Below are positions 32,816 through 42,297 of a stretch of 64,000 nt of DNA, one piece after another. Every line of letters starts with the position of its first letter. Position 1 is the first letter of the stretch. The position numbers were made by a program, and so were the translations under genes. This DNA comes from CAIVAT01 sp037128705 (GTDB lineage Bacteria > Bacteroidota > Bacteroidia > Bacteroidales > FEN-979): the NCBI GenBank assembly GCA_037128705.1, contig JBAXVX010000019.1, positions 1-64,000 on the forward strand, written 5' to 3'. Below the pieces are notes generated by a model that saw only the letters and a list, made by a program, of their open reading frames with translations, did no database searches and was not told the DNA's origin.

Positions 32816-33991
32816 ATGATGAACCTTCCCCAGCTATACGAGCAATTTTTTCATTTATACGGAAAAACAGAGCGGATGCCCCGGTGTTTTTTCGCTCCAG
32901 GCCGCGTGAACCTGATTGGCGAACATACTGATTACAACGGGGGTTTTGTATTACCCTGTGCAATCCAATACGGCACCTATCTGCTGATCCGCTCAACCAC
33001 CGATCCGGTTGTCCGGCTGGCCTCTTCCAATATGGATTTCAGGACTGAGATTCCTTTGGCGGAACTATCTGAAAAAGTAAATGACCAATGGGTAAATTAT
33101 CCGCTGGGGATCATCGATCAGCTGCAGCAGTTGAACATCCCGGTCGCCGGATTCGATATGCTTTATAGCGGCGACATTCCCAACGGCGCCGGATTATCCT
33201 CATCCGCCTCCATTGAAATGGTAACCGCCTATGCCCTTACCATGCTGATGAATGCCACACAGCTTGAAATGATCGACCTGGTTAAACTTTCCCAACGTGC
33301 CGAAAATGAATTTGTCGGTCTCAACTGCGGGATCATGGACATGTTTGCCGTGGGAATGGGAAAAAAGGACAATGCCCTTTTTCTAAATTGCATGACACTG
33401 GAGTACAAACGTGTTCCCTTGGTCCTTAGCGGATTCCGGCTTATCATCGGCAACACCAATAAAAGAAGGGGACTGGCCGATTCAAAGTACAATGAAAGGG
33501 TAACTGAATGCCAGCTTGCCGTGACCTACCTGAGCCGTGACATGTCCATTTCCAAACTTGGAGAGATAAGTTTCATGCAATTCTATAAGATGCAGGAAAC
33601 CATTCCCGATGAACTGATCCGCCGGAGGGCGCGTCATGTCCTCTCTGAGAACCAGCGCGTACTGAATGCAGTATCGAGCCTTCTTAAGGGAGATATTCTG
33701 CAGTTTGGGGCGCTCATGAATGCTTCGCATGAGTCGTTGCGCGATAATTATGAGGTGACCGGCATTGAACTGGATACCATGGTCACTGCCGCCCAGAAAA
33801 TCAATGGGGTGGTTGGTGCCCGGATGACCGGAGCTGGTTTCGGTGGTTGCACGGTCAGCCTGGTAAGGGAACAGGCGGTCGATTTGTTTATTGATCAGGT
33901 TGGCAGGGAATATCAGGAAAAAACAGGGATAAAACCTGATTTTTATCTTGCCGAAATTGCAGACGGGGTCAGGGAGATCAAACTCGGGTAA
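32816..33991 (+). CDS. galK: Galactokinase
   Basis: From the ATG at 32816 the protein is 391 residues, the usual size. The earlier in-frame ATG at 32735 would add an atypical hydrophobic stretch and overlap the divergent gene. The three GHMP kinase motifs are clear: the galactose signature GRVNLIGEHTDYNGGFVLP (motif 1), the ATP loop GAGLSSSASIE (motif 2) and GAGFGGCTVSLV (motif 3). It phosphorylates alpha-galactose at C1 in the Leloir pathway. Aldose 1-epimerase (35001-36191) and an SSS transporter (40298-42031) are close by; no galT or galE is seen. Confidence 0.95.
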   Translation: MMNLPQLYEQFFHLYGKTERMPRCFFAPGRVNLIGEHTDYNGGFVLPCAIQYGTYLLIRSTTDPVVRLASSNMDFRTEIPLAELSEKVNDQWVNYPLGIIDQLQQLNIPVAGFDMLYSGDIPNGAGLSSSASIEMVTAYALTMLMNATQLEMIDLVKLSQRAENEFVGLNCGIMDMFAVGMGKKDNALFLNCMTLEYKRVPLVLSGFRLIIGNTNKRRGLADSKYNERVTECQLAVTYLSRDMSISKLGEISFMQFYKMQETIPDELIRRRARHVLSENQRVLNAVSSLLKGDILQFGALMNASHESLRDNYEVTGIELDTMVTAAQKINGVVGARMTGAGFGGCTVSLVREQAVDLFIDQVGREYQEKTGIKPDFYLAEIADGVREIKLG

Positions 33992-34064
33992 CAACTTTTT
34001 TGTAATTTGGTATTCTCACTATCGTAATTCTGAAATCGAAAATCGTAATTCAAAAATTATCACC

Positions 34065-34964
34065 ATGGGACACAAAAAGGATAAGCAAAAGGACACAGAT
34101 AAAGTAAAAGAAAAAAAGTCCAAACATCCGGAGGAATTGACTCCCGAGTCAGGAGGTAAACCGGTCAACTCTGAGGAGGAAGGTCATGATAAACTTCCCG
34201 GTCATATCTATGAAGCGGAATTGGCAAAGCTTCAGATTGAACTGGTCAGGCTTCAGGAGTGGATCAAATACAAGGGGCTTAAGGTAGTTGTGCTTTTCGA
34301 AGGACGGGATGCCGCCGGGAAAGGTGGTTCTATTAAAAGAATCACCGAAAGCCTCAATCCACGTGTTTGCCGGGTTGTTGCTCTCGGTGTTCCTACAGAA
34401 AAGGAAAAATCGCAATGGTATTTTCAGCGCTATGTCCCGCATCTGCCCGCAGCAGGGGAGATGGTCCTTTTTGACCGCAGCTGGTATAACCGGGCAGGGG
34501 TGGAACGGGTGATGGGTTTCTGCACCGATGCAGAATATTGGGATTTTCTGCGGTCATGCCCGAATTTTGAAAACATGCTGATCCGGTCAGGAACCATCCT
34601 AGTAAAATACTGGTTTTCTGTCAATGACAAGGAACAGGAGAAACGGTTTATTCAGCGCATCAACGATCCGACCCGCCGCTGGAAAATAAGTCCGATGGAT
34701 GTGGAATCACGTACCAAATGGATCGATTATTCCAAAGCCAAGGATGAAATGTTTGCCTATACCGACACCAAGCAATCGCCCTGGTATGTCGTTGAAGCAG
34801 ATGACAAGCGCAGGGCCAGGCTGAACTGCATCAGCCACCTGCTCAGCCTGATTCCGTATGAGGATGTTCCGCGCGAAACCATTATCCTGCCCCCCCTGGA
34901 AAAGGATAAAGCATATGTACGCCCCCCCATGTCGGAGCAAACCTTTGTACCGAATAAATTCTGA
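34065..34964 (+). CDS. Polyphosphate kinase 2 family protein
   Basis: Starting at 34065 the protein is 299 residues. A very charged N-terminal tail (about 1-45) precedes the PPK2 kinase domain. Walker A is GRDAAGKGG (80-88), and Walker B/lid region is LFDRSWYNRAGVERVMGFC. PPK2 enzymes transfer phosphate between polyphosphate and nucleotides. The single-domain form with this lid motif could be class I (NDP to NTP) or another class, which I cannot decide by eye. The start upstream at 33948 lies inside galK and is rejected. Confidence 0.92.
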   Translation: MGHKKDKQKDTDKVKEKKSKHPEELTPESGGKPVNSEEEGHDKLPGHIYEAELAKLQIELVRLQEWIKYKGLKVVVLFEGRDAAGKGGSIKRITESLNPRVCRVVALGVPTEKEKSQWYFQRYVPHLPAAGEMVLFDRSWYNRAGVERVMGFCTDAEYWDFLRSCPNFENMLIRSGTILVKYWFSVNDKEQEKRFIQRINDPTRRWKISPMDVESRTKWIDYSKAKDEMFAYTDTKQSPWYVVEADDKRRARLNCISHLLSLIPYEDVPRETIILPPLEKDKAYVRPPMSEQTFVPNKF

Positions 34965-35000
34965 TTCCCGTTTTGCGGTAACCCCAATATTCCCGGATAT

Positions 35001-36191
35001 TTACTTCAGGACAGAAAACTTGTATGCCGTTTTCTGTGAATATTTTTCTCCCGGATGCAAAATGGTATTTGGAAATGCCGGCTGATTGGGTGAATCCGGA
35101 AAATGCTGGGTTTCGAGGCATAATCCCCAGTACTTTTTATAAATTTTACCGCCCTTCCCTTTGATGGTCCCATCCAGGAAATTACCCGAATAAAGCTGGA
35201 TGCCTGGTTGGGTGGTCGTTATTTCTAACTGGCGTCCGGTGCGCGGATCAAATAACTGGGCTGCAATTGAAAACGGTCCGTTTTTTTTCGTTAACACATA
35301 GTTATGATCATATCCGCCATTAACCTCCCCGATTCGTTCACCGATGGCTGCAGAGTTGTTAAAATCCATGGCGGATCCTCTCACAAACGGCAAAGCACCG
35401 GTCGGGATCAGTTCACTGTTGACCTGGGTATACTGGTCGGCATACATGGTGAGGATATGACCCAGGATGCTCGTGTCTGCTTCACTCAGGTTAAAATAGG
35501 TGTGGTTGCATATGTTCACAGGAGTGGGTTTGTCAGTTTCCGCCTCAATGAGCATGTTCAATGTATTGTGGTCATCCAGTGAATAGATCACCTTCACCTT
35601 CAGGTTCCCGGGATAACCCTCTTCGCCATCCCTGCTCAGATAGCTGAGTTCAAGATAGGCGCCCAATGAATCAGCGGTTTCCTTTGCATCCCAGATAACT
35701 TTATCAAATCCCTTCAGTCCGCCATGAAGGCTGTTATTCCCGTTGTTAATGTTGAGTTTATAACTTTTCCCGTTCAAAACAAATTTCCCTTTGGCGATCC
35801 TGTTTGCATACCGGCCAACGGTCGCGCCAAAATAGGGGCTGCTGGCAATGTATTGCTCAACACTGTCGTAACCGAGAACGATGTCACCCAACCGTCCGGT
35901 TTTATCCGGAACGAGGATGGAGGTGATGATACCACCGTAGTTGGTAATCTTTACCATAAGGCCATTGCTGTTGGTAAGCGTGTAAAGAAGTACCTCCTTC
36001 TGATCTGCTTTCCCAAATGAATCTTTCATAATGGTTGGATGTTGGTCAGTTGGTAAAATTTCTGTGATTTTTGAAATGATCGAAGAATCATTCAACGCGT
36101 TCCCCTTGTCATCGTCATTAATCTGCACATTGCAAGTGGTGAACGAAAACATTGTAAGCACCGAAAGAAAAAAAATAAGGGTCTTCTGCAT
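35001..36191 (-). CDS. galM: Aldose 1-epimerase (mutarotase), lipoprotein
   Basis: The 396-residue protein carries a lipobox ending FSFTTC (Cys20), so it is probably anchored outside the cytoplasm. The galactose mutarotase domain (about 70-390) includes GATVGRYANRIA, the His-containing NHTYFNLS, and the C-terminal GLCLETQHFPDSPN with the catalytic Glu. It equilibrates alpha and beta anomers of galactose or glucose, useful before uptake or for GalK. A TAAGTTTG -7 box lies at 36215. Periplasmic forms are common in Bacteroidota. Confidence 0.93.
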   Translation of the reverse strand: MQKTLIFFLSVLTMFSFTTCNVQINDDDKGNALNDSSIISKITEILPTDQHPTIMKDSFGKADQKEVLLYTLTNSNGLMVKITNYGGIITSILVPDKTGRLGDIVLGYDSVEQYIASSPYFGATVGRYANRIAKGKFVLNGKSYKLNINNGNNSLHGGLKGFDKVIWDAKETADSLGAYLELSYLSRDGEEGYPGNLKVKVIYSLDDHNTLNMLIEAETDKPTPVNICNHTYFNLSEADTSILGHILTMYADQYTQVNSELIPTGALPFVRGSAMDFNNSAAIGERIGEVNGGYDHNYVLTKKNGPFSIAAQLFDPRTGRQLEITTTQPGIQLYSGNFLDGTIKGKGGKIYKKYWGLCLETQHFPDSPNQPAFPNTILHPGEKYSQKTAYKFSVLK

Positions 36192-36214
36192 GTCCGGAGT
36201 ATTTGATTATCATA

Positions 36215-36222
36215 CAAACTTA
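36215..36222 (-). promoter_or_regulatory. Putative -7 box of the aldose 1-epimerase gene
   Basis: TAAGTTTG on the minus strand lies 23 bp upstream of the start at 36191. Confidence 0.45.
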
Positions 36223-36254
36223 TCAAAACAATGTCAGGTGACCAACAATCTTTT

Positions 36255-36262
36255 TACTTTTG
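36255..36262 (+). promoter_or_regulatory. Putative -7 box of the SDR/EXPERA unit
   Basis: TACTTTTG fits TAnnTTTG. It overlaps an in-frame ATG at 36260 and so supports the later start at 36311. Confidence 0.45.
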
Positions 36263-36310
36263 AACTTTTTTATCCTTCGTACAGGTAACTGGTTATTGGT
36301 CATTCAAAAC

Positions 36311-37153
36311 ATGTCGCTACTTCTTCAAAATAAAATTATCCTGGTCACAGGAGCCTCTTCAGGAATTGGTGCCGCATCTGCACTGGCATTTGATGCAGCA
36401 GGGGCTAAGGTTGCCCTTGCCGCCCGCAGAAAAGAAAAACTCGAAGCGCTTGCAGCACAGATGCACGATCCCCTGGTCATACAGGTCGATCTATCTGAAG
36501 AAAGTTCTGCGCGGGAGATGATTCGGACTGTAGTTGACCATTTTGGACGCATCGATGTCCTGGTCAATAATGCAGCCAGCATCATTGTGGCAAAGGCAGA
36601 TTCTGTTACCTCTGAAGATCTGCGCTTTGCATTCTCCACCAACCTGATCGCACCGGTTGCCGCAACCCAGGAGGCCATTGGCATCATGCGCAACCGGGGA
36701 GGGCTCCACATCATCAATATCGGCTCACCCGGATTTATGATGGGCATTCCGTTTTATGCTCCCTACGTTTGTTCAAAGGCAGCCCTCTCGGCCTGGACGA
36801 GAACGATCCAGGCTGAATGGTCGGGAACTGAAATCATCGTGAGTGAATTCTTCCCCGGTTATATCAGCACCGATTCTCTCCCTGAATCGCGGCTGGGTGC
36901 GATTGACCAGGATTTCCTGATGGCAGAACACCAGAATTTCATCACCCGGCTTTTTACAAAACCTAAAACACCCGCTGATGTCGCCCGTCAGCTCATCAAA
37001 CTGATAGTGAAACCCAGGACCCTGGTCTATTCTGACCTCGGAGTAAAGATCGGGGCTTATATCTCCAATATTTCGGGATTCAGGTTGAACATTGCGGGAC
37101 AGTTGGCCAAAAATGCCCGGAACAAAAAGAATCTTTCTATTTTTGGCAAATAA
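36311..37153 (+). CDS. Short-chain dehydrogenase/reductase
   Basis: From 36311 the protein is 280 residues. It has the classical SDR nucleotide motif TGASSGIG (about residue 13), a dinucleotide-selecting AARRKEKL segment that favours NADP, an NNAAS variant of the NNAG motif, and the YxxxK site in YVCSKAALSAW. Substrate is not predictable; the C-terminal hydrophobic patch (ISNISGFRLNIAG) may associate with membranes, as in some sterol or fatty-acid SDRs. It is followed 31 bp later by an EXPERA-domain protein, and a linked lipid-like substrate is possible but unproven. Confidence 0.9.
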   Translation: MSLLLQNKIILVTGASSGIGAASALAFDAAGAKVALAARRKEKLEALAAQMHDPLVIQVDLSEESSAREMIRTVVDHFGRIDVLVNNAASIIVAKADSVTSEDLRFAFSTNLIAPVAATQEAIGIMRNRGGLHIINIGSPGFMMGIPFYAPYVCSKAALSAWTRTIQAEWSGTEIIVSEFFPGYISTDSLPESRLGAIDQDFLMAEHQNFITRLFTKPKTPADVARQLIKLIVKPRTLVYSDLGVKIGAYISNISGFRLNIAGQLAKNARNKKNLSIFGK

Positions 37154-37184
37154 ACCAATTTTCAAATTTCCAAATCATCAAATT

Positions 37185-37694
37185 ATGAGACAACCCATCC
37201 CCTTAAAAGATCGAAAAATCGACTACATCTATCTTGCCTTCTTCTTTCTCAACCTGTTTTATATTACCTATATTGTTGATTTGGAGCAGCTTGTAATAAA
37301 AAATCCGGATGATTTTCAATATCCGCTCTGGCCGTTGCCATTTCTGGTTGACATGGTCCACTGGTGGGGAAGCAATTTCGATCCCCTGCAATGGGCCCGT
37401 CCAACCTGGTGGAAAGCAACAATATGGCTTGATGTGGTTTTTTTCGGGCCCTATTATGCCTGTGCGATTTATGCCTTTATCAAGGGGAAGGAGTGGATCC
37501 GCATTCCGACCATCATCTATTCCTGTATTCTATTCACCAATGTCTTCATCATCATGAGTGAAGAATTCTGGGGCCCGCATGCCTCGAATGCCATCGTCAT
37601 CGTCACCGTCGCCAATGCCCCATGGTTCCTGTTCCCGATTTTTCTGGTTTGGAAAATGTGGAAAAACGAGCATCCTTTTACCCGCCTTGCCTGA
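37185..37694 (+). CDS. EXPERA (emopamil-binding-protein-like) membrane protein
   Basis: From 37185 the protein is 169 residues with four hydrophobic helices. The arrangement and the motifs FLVDMVHWWG, WWKATIWLDVVFFGPYY and IIYSCILFTNVFIIMSEEFWG match the EXPERA domain shared by sterol isomerase EBP, TM6SF2 and sigma-2 receptor. Bacterial members are uncharacterised; isomerase or lipid-binding activity is speculative. It probably shares a transcript with the upstream SDR, which could mean a two-step modification of a hydrophobic compound. Confidence 0.7.
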   Translation: MRQPIPLKDRKIDYIYLAFFFLNLFYITYIVDLEQLVIKNPDDFQYPLWPLPFLVDMVHWWGSNFDPLQWARPTWWKATIWLDVVFFGPYYACAIYAFIKGKEWIRIPTIIYSCILFTNVFIIMSEEFWGPHASNAIVIVTVANAPWFLFPIFLVWKMWKNEHPFTRLA

Positions 37695-37716
37695 TCAGAT
37701 CCTGATGAAATCCTGA

Positions 37717-38997
37717 TTATTTTTTTAACGGAACAGCCTGTTTTCCAGTGGGAACATTCCCGTTTAACTGAACATTCAATTTGGCGGCGAGCTGTTTGAA
37801 TCCGGGAAGATCTTTCGCATCAACCGGTTTCGAGGGAGGTGATACAAGTTTTAACGGATCAATGGGACTCCCGTTGCAGTATACACGGAAATCGAGATGC
37901 GCGCCGGTTGAAAGACCGCTGCTTCCCACAAATCCTATGATCTGTCCCTGCTGTACATGGTTCCCTGATTTTAACCCTTTGGCATAACCCGAAAGATGGG
38001 CATACGTGGTGGTGTACACAGAATTGTGCCGGATGCTGATGAAACGGCCGTATCCGCCATGAAACCCGACTTCATTCACACGACCATCTCCAAGAGAGAC
38101 CACGGGCGTACCCTTCGGTGCTGAATAATCAACGCCAAAGTGCGGGCGGACAATACGCAGGATCGGGTGCATCCGGGAACGAGAAAAACGGGAGCTGATC
38201 CGGGAAAACTTGAGTGGCGCTTTTAAAAAGGAACGTTGGAGGCTCTGCCCGTTCTCATCAAAATAGGCTCCATTCGTGCCCTGGTTAAAATAATAGGCAT
38301 AATAATCCTTTCCGTTACTCTGAAATTTAGATGCCAGGATCCGGTCAATTCCAACCAGGTTGTTATCGACAAAGACCTCCTCATAGATCACCTTGAAATT
38401 ATCTCCTTTTTGCAATCCATAAAAATCAATTGTCCAGGCATATACATCCGAAAGCGCCATCCCGAGATTGACATCGAGTTTGTTTTCGACAAAACAATTC
38501 CAGAGAGAACTCCTGATTATTCCGGTGAAGGTCTTCACCAGCCTGGTCACCGATTTTTTATCCTGGTATACCTTCAACGAATCCCTGAAATCGTATACCA
38601 CGAAATCGATGGGATTGATTTCATAAATGAAATAGAGGGTGCGGTGTAATGAATCTTTTGTAACGATTCTGGCATAGTTGTTTCCGGCTTTGATCCTCCT
38701 CACATCAAAAACTCCCCTGGTCTCCCTGGCGATTTTATCAATAATCCCGCCCGAAATATGGGAAGAAAGGAGGGTGGAGAGATTCTGATCAGGTGCAACA
38801 CGCCCACGGATAACCTGCAGGCTGTCGAGTTTGATCCGGTAAGCCATTTTCTGCCGGGCCACAGGAATGGAATGAGGTTTTTTGTTCAGCCTGGCTGAAA
38901 AGGGGAAAAAGAGGCCAATGATCACAACAATAGCCAGGATAAGAATGACAGCAGCAATGGAATAGGCGAGGAGGGAGGGTTTATGCAATCCTTTCAC
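37717..38997 (-). CDS. M23 family metallopeptidase (peptidoglycan endopeptidase)
   Basis: The 426-residue protein has one N-terminal membrane helix (about 10-32), then a long region with an OapA/LysM-like or degenerate regulatory domain (about 50-260). The LytM/M23 domain (about 280-390) carries the zinc motifs HFGVDYSAP and HLDFRV plus the YAHLSG loop. It should cut peptide cross-links of peptidoglycan in the periplasm. Its start overlaps the metallophosphoesterase stop as ATGA, so both are translated from one transcript. Confidence 0.92.
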   Translation of the reverse strand: MKGLHKPSLLAYSIAAVILILAIVVIIGLFFPFSARLNKKPHSIPVARQKMAYRIKLDSLQVIRGRVAPDQNLSTLLSSHISGGIIDKIARETRGVFDVRRIKAGNNYARIVTKDSLHRTLYFIYEINPIDFVVYDFRDSLKVYQDKKSVTRLVKTFTGIIRSSLWNCFVENKLDVNLGMALSDVYAWTIDFYGLQKGDNFKVIYEEVFVDNNLVGIDRILASKFQSNGKDYYAYYFNQGTNGAYFDENGQSLQRSFLKAPLKFSRISSRFSRSRMHPILRIVRPHFGVDYSAPKGTPVVSLGDGRVNEVGFHGGYGRFISIRHNSVYTTTYAHLSGYAKGLKSGNHVQQGQIIGFVGSSGLSTGAHLDFRVYCNGSPIDPLKLVSPPSKPVDAKDLPGFKQLAAKLNVQLNGNVPTGKQAVPLKK

Positions 38998-40214
38998 TGG
39001 TCGAAAATAAGTATTATTTGAACTATTTCAGGCCTGTTGCCGAGCCTTACAGGCGGTCCCCAGGTCCCAAATCCGTTTGAGACATAAAAATGAGTCTGAC
39101 CAATTTGTTTGTAGCCTGAACTCAGTTCATAAATGGCTTTGGTAATATAATTGAAAGGCCACAGCTGGCCGTGATGTGTGTGCCCCGAAAGCTGAAGATC
39201 CACGCCAAGCGCTTCTGCCTTTTCAAGTTTAAATGGCTGATGGTCCATCAAAATTACCGGAAAGCTGCGATCAACGTGTTCCATGATTTCGGCAAGTTCC
39301 TTTCGTGGTTTTCCGGTAAACCGTGATTTATCCCGGTCGTCACGCCCGACAAGGAAAAACCGTTGATCGATCAGCACCGCGGTATCTCTCAAAATGCTAA
39401 CCCCGTGTTCCCTGAGGTACTTTACTGCAGCCTCAGCACCTCCGATAAATTCATGATTTCCGGTGATGCCATAAACCCCAAACCTGGCGCTGATCTGGTT
39501 TAAATTTGCTCCGAGGTTGTTCTTGATCACAGGAGCAAGGTCTTCATCAACCAGATCCCCGGCGAAAAGCACAATGTCAGGATGGAGCGCATTGATGGTC
39601 TCAACCAGCCTGTTGGCTTTTCGTTTAGCAATGATGGTTCCGAGGTGAATATCTGACGCCATGACAATGTTCAGGGATTTCTCCCCATGCACTACCTTCC
39701 TGACGTGCAACTCCAGTTTCTTTACCCGTGGAATTCTTGCATTGATGAACCCTCCGGCAACAACAAGTGTAACGGTAGCAAGGGAAACAAATAAAAGGAT
39801 CAGTTTGGTGCGCGGGTAGTCGGCATAAATGATTTGAGGGAAAATATGGACAAAATAGTTAATCATTCTTGCGAAGTCGATCAGGAGCGCGATCAGGATG
39901 AAATAGAGCATGAAAGCCAGCCAGAATGATCCTATCCATGTAATGACTCCCGTAAAACCGCATGGATAGGCACGTTCAAGGATCCTCGCAAGGATAAAGG
40001 TGGATGCAACAAACCAGAATCCGGCGATATACCATGGCCTCCATGACGAACCAACCGGAATGGCCTGCAAACCACGGGTAAAAATATAGCTGTTTACCAG
40101 TCCGTAAACGACCAGAACAATGGTAAAAAATAGGATGAAGGCCCCTGTTTTCAAAAAATTCCCTCCTTTATTTGATTTTTTTCGCAAAGATACCGATTCA
40201 TAAAAATATACCAT
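38994..40214 (-). CDS. Membrane-anchored metallophosphoesterase
   Basis: The 406-residue protein has four N-terminal hydrophobic helices (about 22-42, 62-80, 88-112, 137-158). A calcineurin-like phosphoesterase domain follows, with DIHLGT, GDLVDED, GNHEF and SGHTHHGQLW, i.e. all five metal-binding motifs. This layout resembles YkuE/YaeI and the LpxG type that act on lipid-linked phosphoesters such as UDP-diacylglucosamine. It is coupled to an M23 peptidase, so an envelope role is likely. Confidence 0.9.
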   Translation of the reverse strand: MVYFYESVSLRKKSNKGGNFLKTGAFILFFTIVLVVYGLVNSYIFTRGLQAIPVGSSWRPWYIAGFWFVASTFILARILERAYPCGFTGVITWIGSFWLAFMLYFILIALLIDFARMINYFVHIFPQIIYADYPRTKLILLFVSLATVTLVVAGGFINARIPRVKKLELHVRKVVHGEKSLNIVMASDIHLGTIIAKRKANRLVETINALHPDIVLFAGDLVDEDLAPVIKNNLGANLNQISARFGVYGITGNHEFIGGAEAAVKYLREHGVSILRDTAVLIDQRFFLVGRDDRDKSRFTGKPRKELAEIMEHVDRSFPVILMDHQPFKLEKAEALGVDLQLSGHTHHGQLWPFNYITKAIYELSSGYKQIGQTHFYVSNGFGTWGPPVRLGNRPEIVQIILIFDQ

Positions 40215-40222
40215 TAAATTTG
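40215..40222 (+). promoter_or_regulatory. Putative -7 box of the SSS transporter unit
   Basis: TAAATTTG fits TAnnTTTG and lies 76 bp upstream of the transporter start, in the 83-bp divergent gap with the metallophosphoesterase gene. Confidence 0.4.
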
Positions 40223-40297
40223 TTTGGTTGAAAACATCACAAATCTCCCTGTTATTTTTTTATTTAAGTCCGATATTTACCCTTTAATCCTTTAAAG

Positions 40298-42031
40298 ATG
40301 ATAGAAACAGGTTTTACTCTCAGTTGGATTGACTACACGATCATGATCGTTTACTTTGCTTTTGTGCTTGGCATCGGGTGGGCTTTGAAACGGTATATGA
40401 AGGATGCAAATGCGTTCCTTGAAGCCGGTCGGTCGATGCCTGCCTGGGTTGCCGGACTGGCATTCATATCAACCAACCTTGGTGCACTCGAAGTAATGGG
40501 GATGACGGGATCAGGGGCTAAATACGGTATGCTTACAACGCATTTTTACTGGGTTGGGGCCATCCCGGCCATGGTGTTCCTTGCCTTGTTCATGATGCCA
40601 TTCTATTATGGCTCAAAAGCCAGGTCGGTTCCTGAATATCTCAAGTTACGGTATGATGAAAAAACCCGTGGGCTCAACGCAATTCTCTTTGCAGTAATGA
40701 CCATCCTTGCTTCGGGAATTTCCATGTATGCCCTTGCCATCCTGATGGAAAAAGTGCTTGGATGGAATTTCCATTTGAGCCTTGTACTTTCTGCAGCCAT
40801 TGTACTGGCCTATACCTACCTGGGAGGACTGTCGTCAGCCATATACAATGAAGTGCTCCAGTTTTTTATCATCGTGATCGGGTTATTGCCGATCGTTTTT
40901 CTGAGTCTGCAGGATCTGGGTGGCTGGTCAGGGATGAAAGATCAGCTTGCGCCCATCGTCTCAGCAAAGGGATTCGCCCCGGATACATGGACGACCACCT
41001 GGAAATACACCGGGTCGGCAGCGGCCAATCCGCTGGGCGTTGAATGGTATGGGATATTTGCCGGTCTCGGGTTTGTACTCTCCTTCGGCTACTGGTGCAC
41101 CAACTTTTTAATTGTTCAGCGTGCCATGTCGGCCGAATCGCCGACAGCCGCCAGGAATACCCCGCTCATTGGCGCCCTTCCTAAAATGTTCATTCCGTTT
41201 CTTATCATTGTGCCCGGAATCGCAGCACTTGTTTTACTCAATAAACCGGGGACCGGATTCACCCTTCCCGAAATTTCTCCGGGACATTATAATTATGATT
41301 ACACAATCATCGCACTTTTAAAACAGTATCTTCCCGCCGGGGTGCTGGGATTGGGTATCACTGCGCTTCTCGCTTCCTTTATGTCGGGAATGGCCGGAAA
41401 CGTTTCAGCATTCAACACCGTATGGACCTACGACATCTACCAGAGTTATATCCGCCCTGTTACTTCGGATAAAGCTGCCGATGACAAACATTACCTCTTT
41501 GTAGGACGCATGGCCACCATCTTTGGAGTGATTGTCAGCATTGCAGCCGCTTACCTGGCAAGTCTTTTCGGGAATATCATGGACTTCCTGCAAACCATCT
41601 TCTCCATGATCAATGCTCCGTTGTTTGCTGTGATCTTCCTTGGCATGTTCTGGAAACGCACAACCGGGCATGCAGCATTTACCGGTTTACTGCTGGGATT
41701 TTTCATCGCCCTGCTCCATCACGGGGTCACTGTTCCTGCAGGTGCCGCCACCCTCGTAAAAGGAGGATGGATTTGTAATCTTCATACCTATCCTGTTGAA
41801 ATGGCCCAGAATTTCTGGACCGCCATCATCGCCTTCTCGACAAGCGCCATCTTTACTGTCGGGTTATCGCTGGCAACCAAACAGAAAAAATCGGACGAAG
41901 AGCTGAAAGGCCTGGTTTATGCCCTGACACCACGACATGTTGAAACAAACGTTCCATGGTACAAGCGTTCATCCACACTTGCCATACTTGTCCTTACCAT
42001 TGGAACCATCCTGACCATCCTGTTCTGGTAA
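40298..42031 (+). CDS. Sodium:solute symporter (SSS/SGLT family)
   Basis: The 577-residue protein has about 14 hydrophobic helices. SSS-family features include the N-terminal DAFLEAGRSMPAW-like loop (ANAFLEAGRSMP), FISTNLGALEVMG in TM2 and YTYLGGLSSAIYNEVLQFF. The AGRSMPAW and SARSVPEYL-type motifs resemble sugar transporters of the SGLT branch. With galactokinase and aldose epimerase nearby, a galactose- or glucose-type sugar is a reasonable but untested substrate. It heads a tight plus-strand unit with a small membrane protein, Ogt and a hydrolase-like fusion. Confidence 0.92.
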   Translation: MIETGFTLSWIDYTIMIVYFAFVLGIGWALKRYMKDANAFLEAGRSMPAWVAGLAFISTNLGALEVMGMTGSGAKYGMLTTHFYWVGAIPAMVFLALFMMPFYYGSKARSVPEYLKLRYDEKTRGLNAILFAVMTILASGISMYALAILMEKVLGWNFHLSLVLSAAIVLAYTYLGGLSSAIYNEVLQFFIIVIGLLPIVFLSLQDLGGWSGMKDQLAPIVSAKGFAPDTWTTTWKYTGSAAANPLGVEWYGIFAGLGFVLSFGYWCTNFLIVQRAMSAESPTAARNTPLIGALPKMFIPFLIIVPGIAALVLLNKPGTGFTLPEISPGHYNYDYTIIALLKQYLPAGVLGLGITALLASFMSGMAGNVSAFNTVWTYDIYQSYIRPVTSDKAADDKHYLFVGRMATIFGVIVSIAAAYLASLFGNIMDFLQTIFSMINAPLFAVIFLGMFWKRTTGHAAFTGLLLGFFIALLHHGVTVPAGAATLVKGGWICNLHTYPVEMAQNFWTAIIAFSTSAIFTVGLSLATKQKKSDEELKGLVYALTPRHVETNVPWYKRSSTLAILVLTIGTILTILFW

Positions 42032-42083
42032 CATTGATTCATTCACAAAACAACGCAACTAGTCATTCGATAATTCAATAAAA

Positions 42084-42296
42084 ATGGGTATAGATATAAA
42101 ATTTCCGATCGGACTGATGTTTACCATCCTTGGTTTGTTCCTTACTGTTTTCGGATTATTTACCAATGGCGACAGCCTGTTATACAGCCGTTCGCTGGGG
42201 ATTAACATCAATTTATGGTCGGGAGGTGGCATGCTGATCTTTGGTCTCATCATGCTCTTTCTATCCTGGAGAAGCCATAAAGCCAAAACTTCATGA
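42084..42296 (+). CDS. Small membrane protein downstream of the symporter
   Basis: The 70-residue protein has two hydrophobic helices (about 8-28 and 45-65). Similar short proteins (opening with IKFPIGLMF) are, as I recall, regularly encoded next to SSS sugar transporters in Bacteroidota, so it may be an accessory subunit. It starts 52 bp after the symporter and ends 1 bp before ogt. Confidence 0.75.
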   Translation: MGIDIKFPIGLMFTILGLFLTVFGLFTNGDSLLYSRSLGININLWSGGGMLIFGLIMLFLSWRSHKAKTS

Positions 42297-42297
42297 T

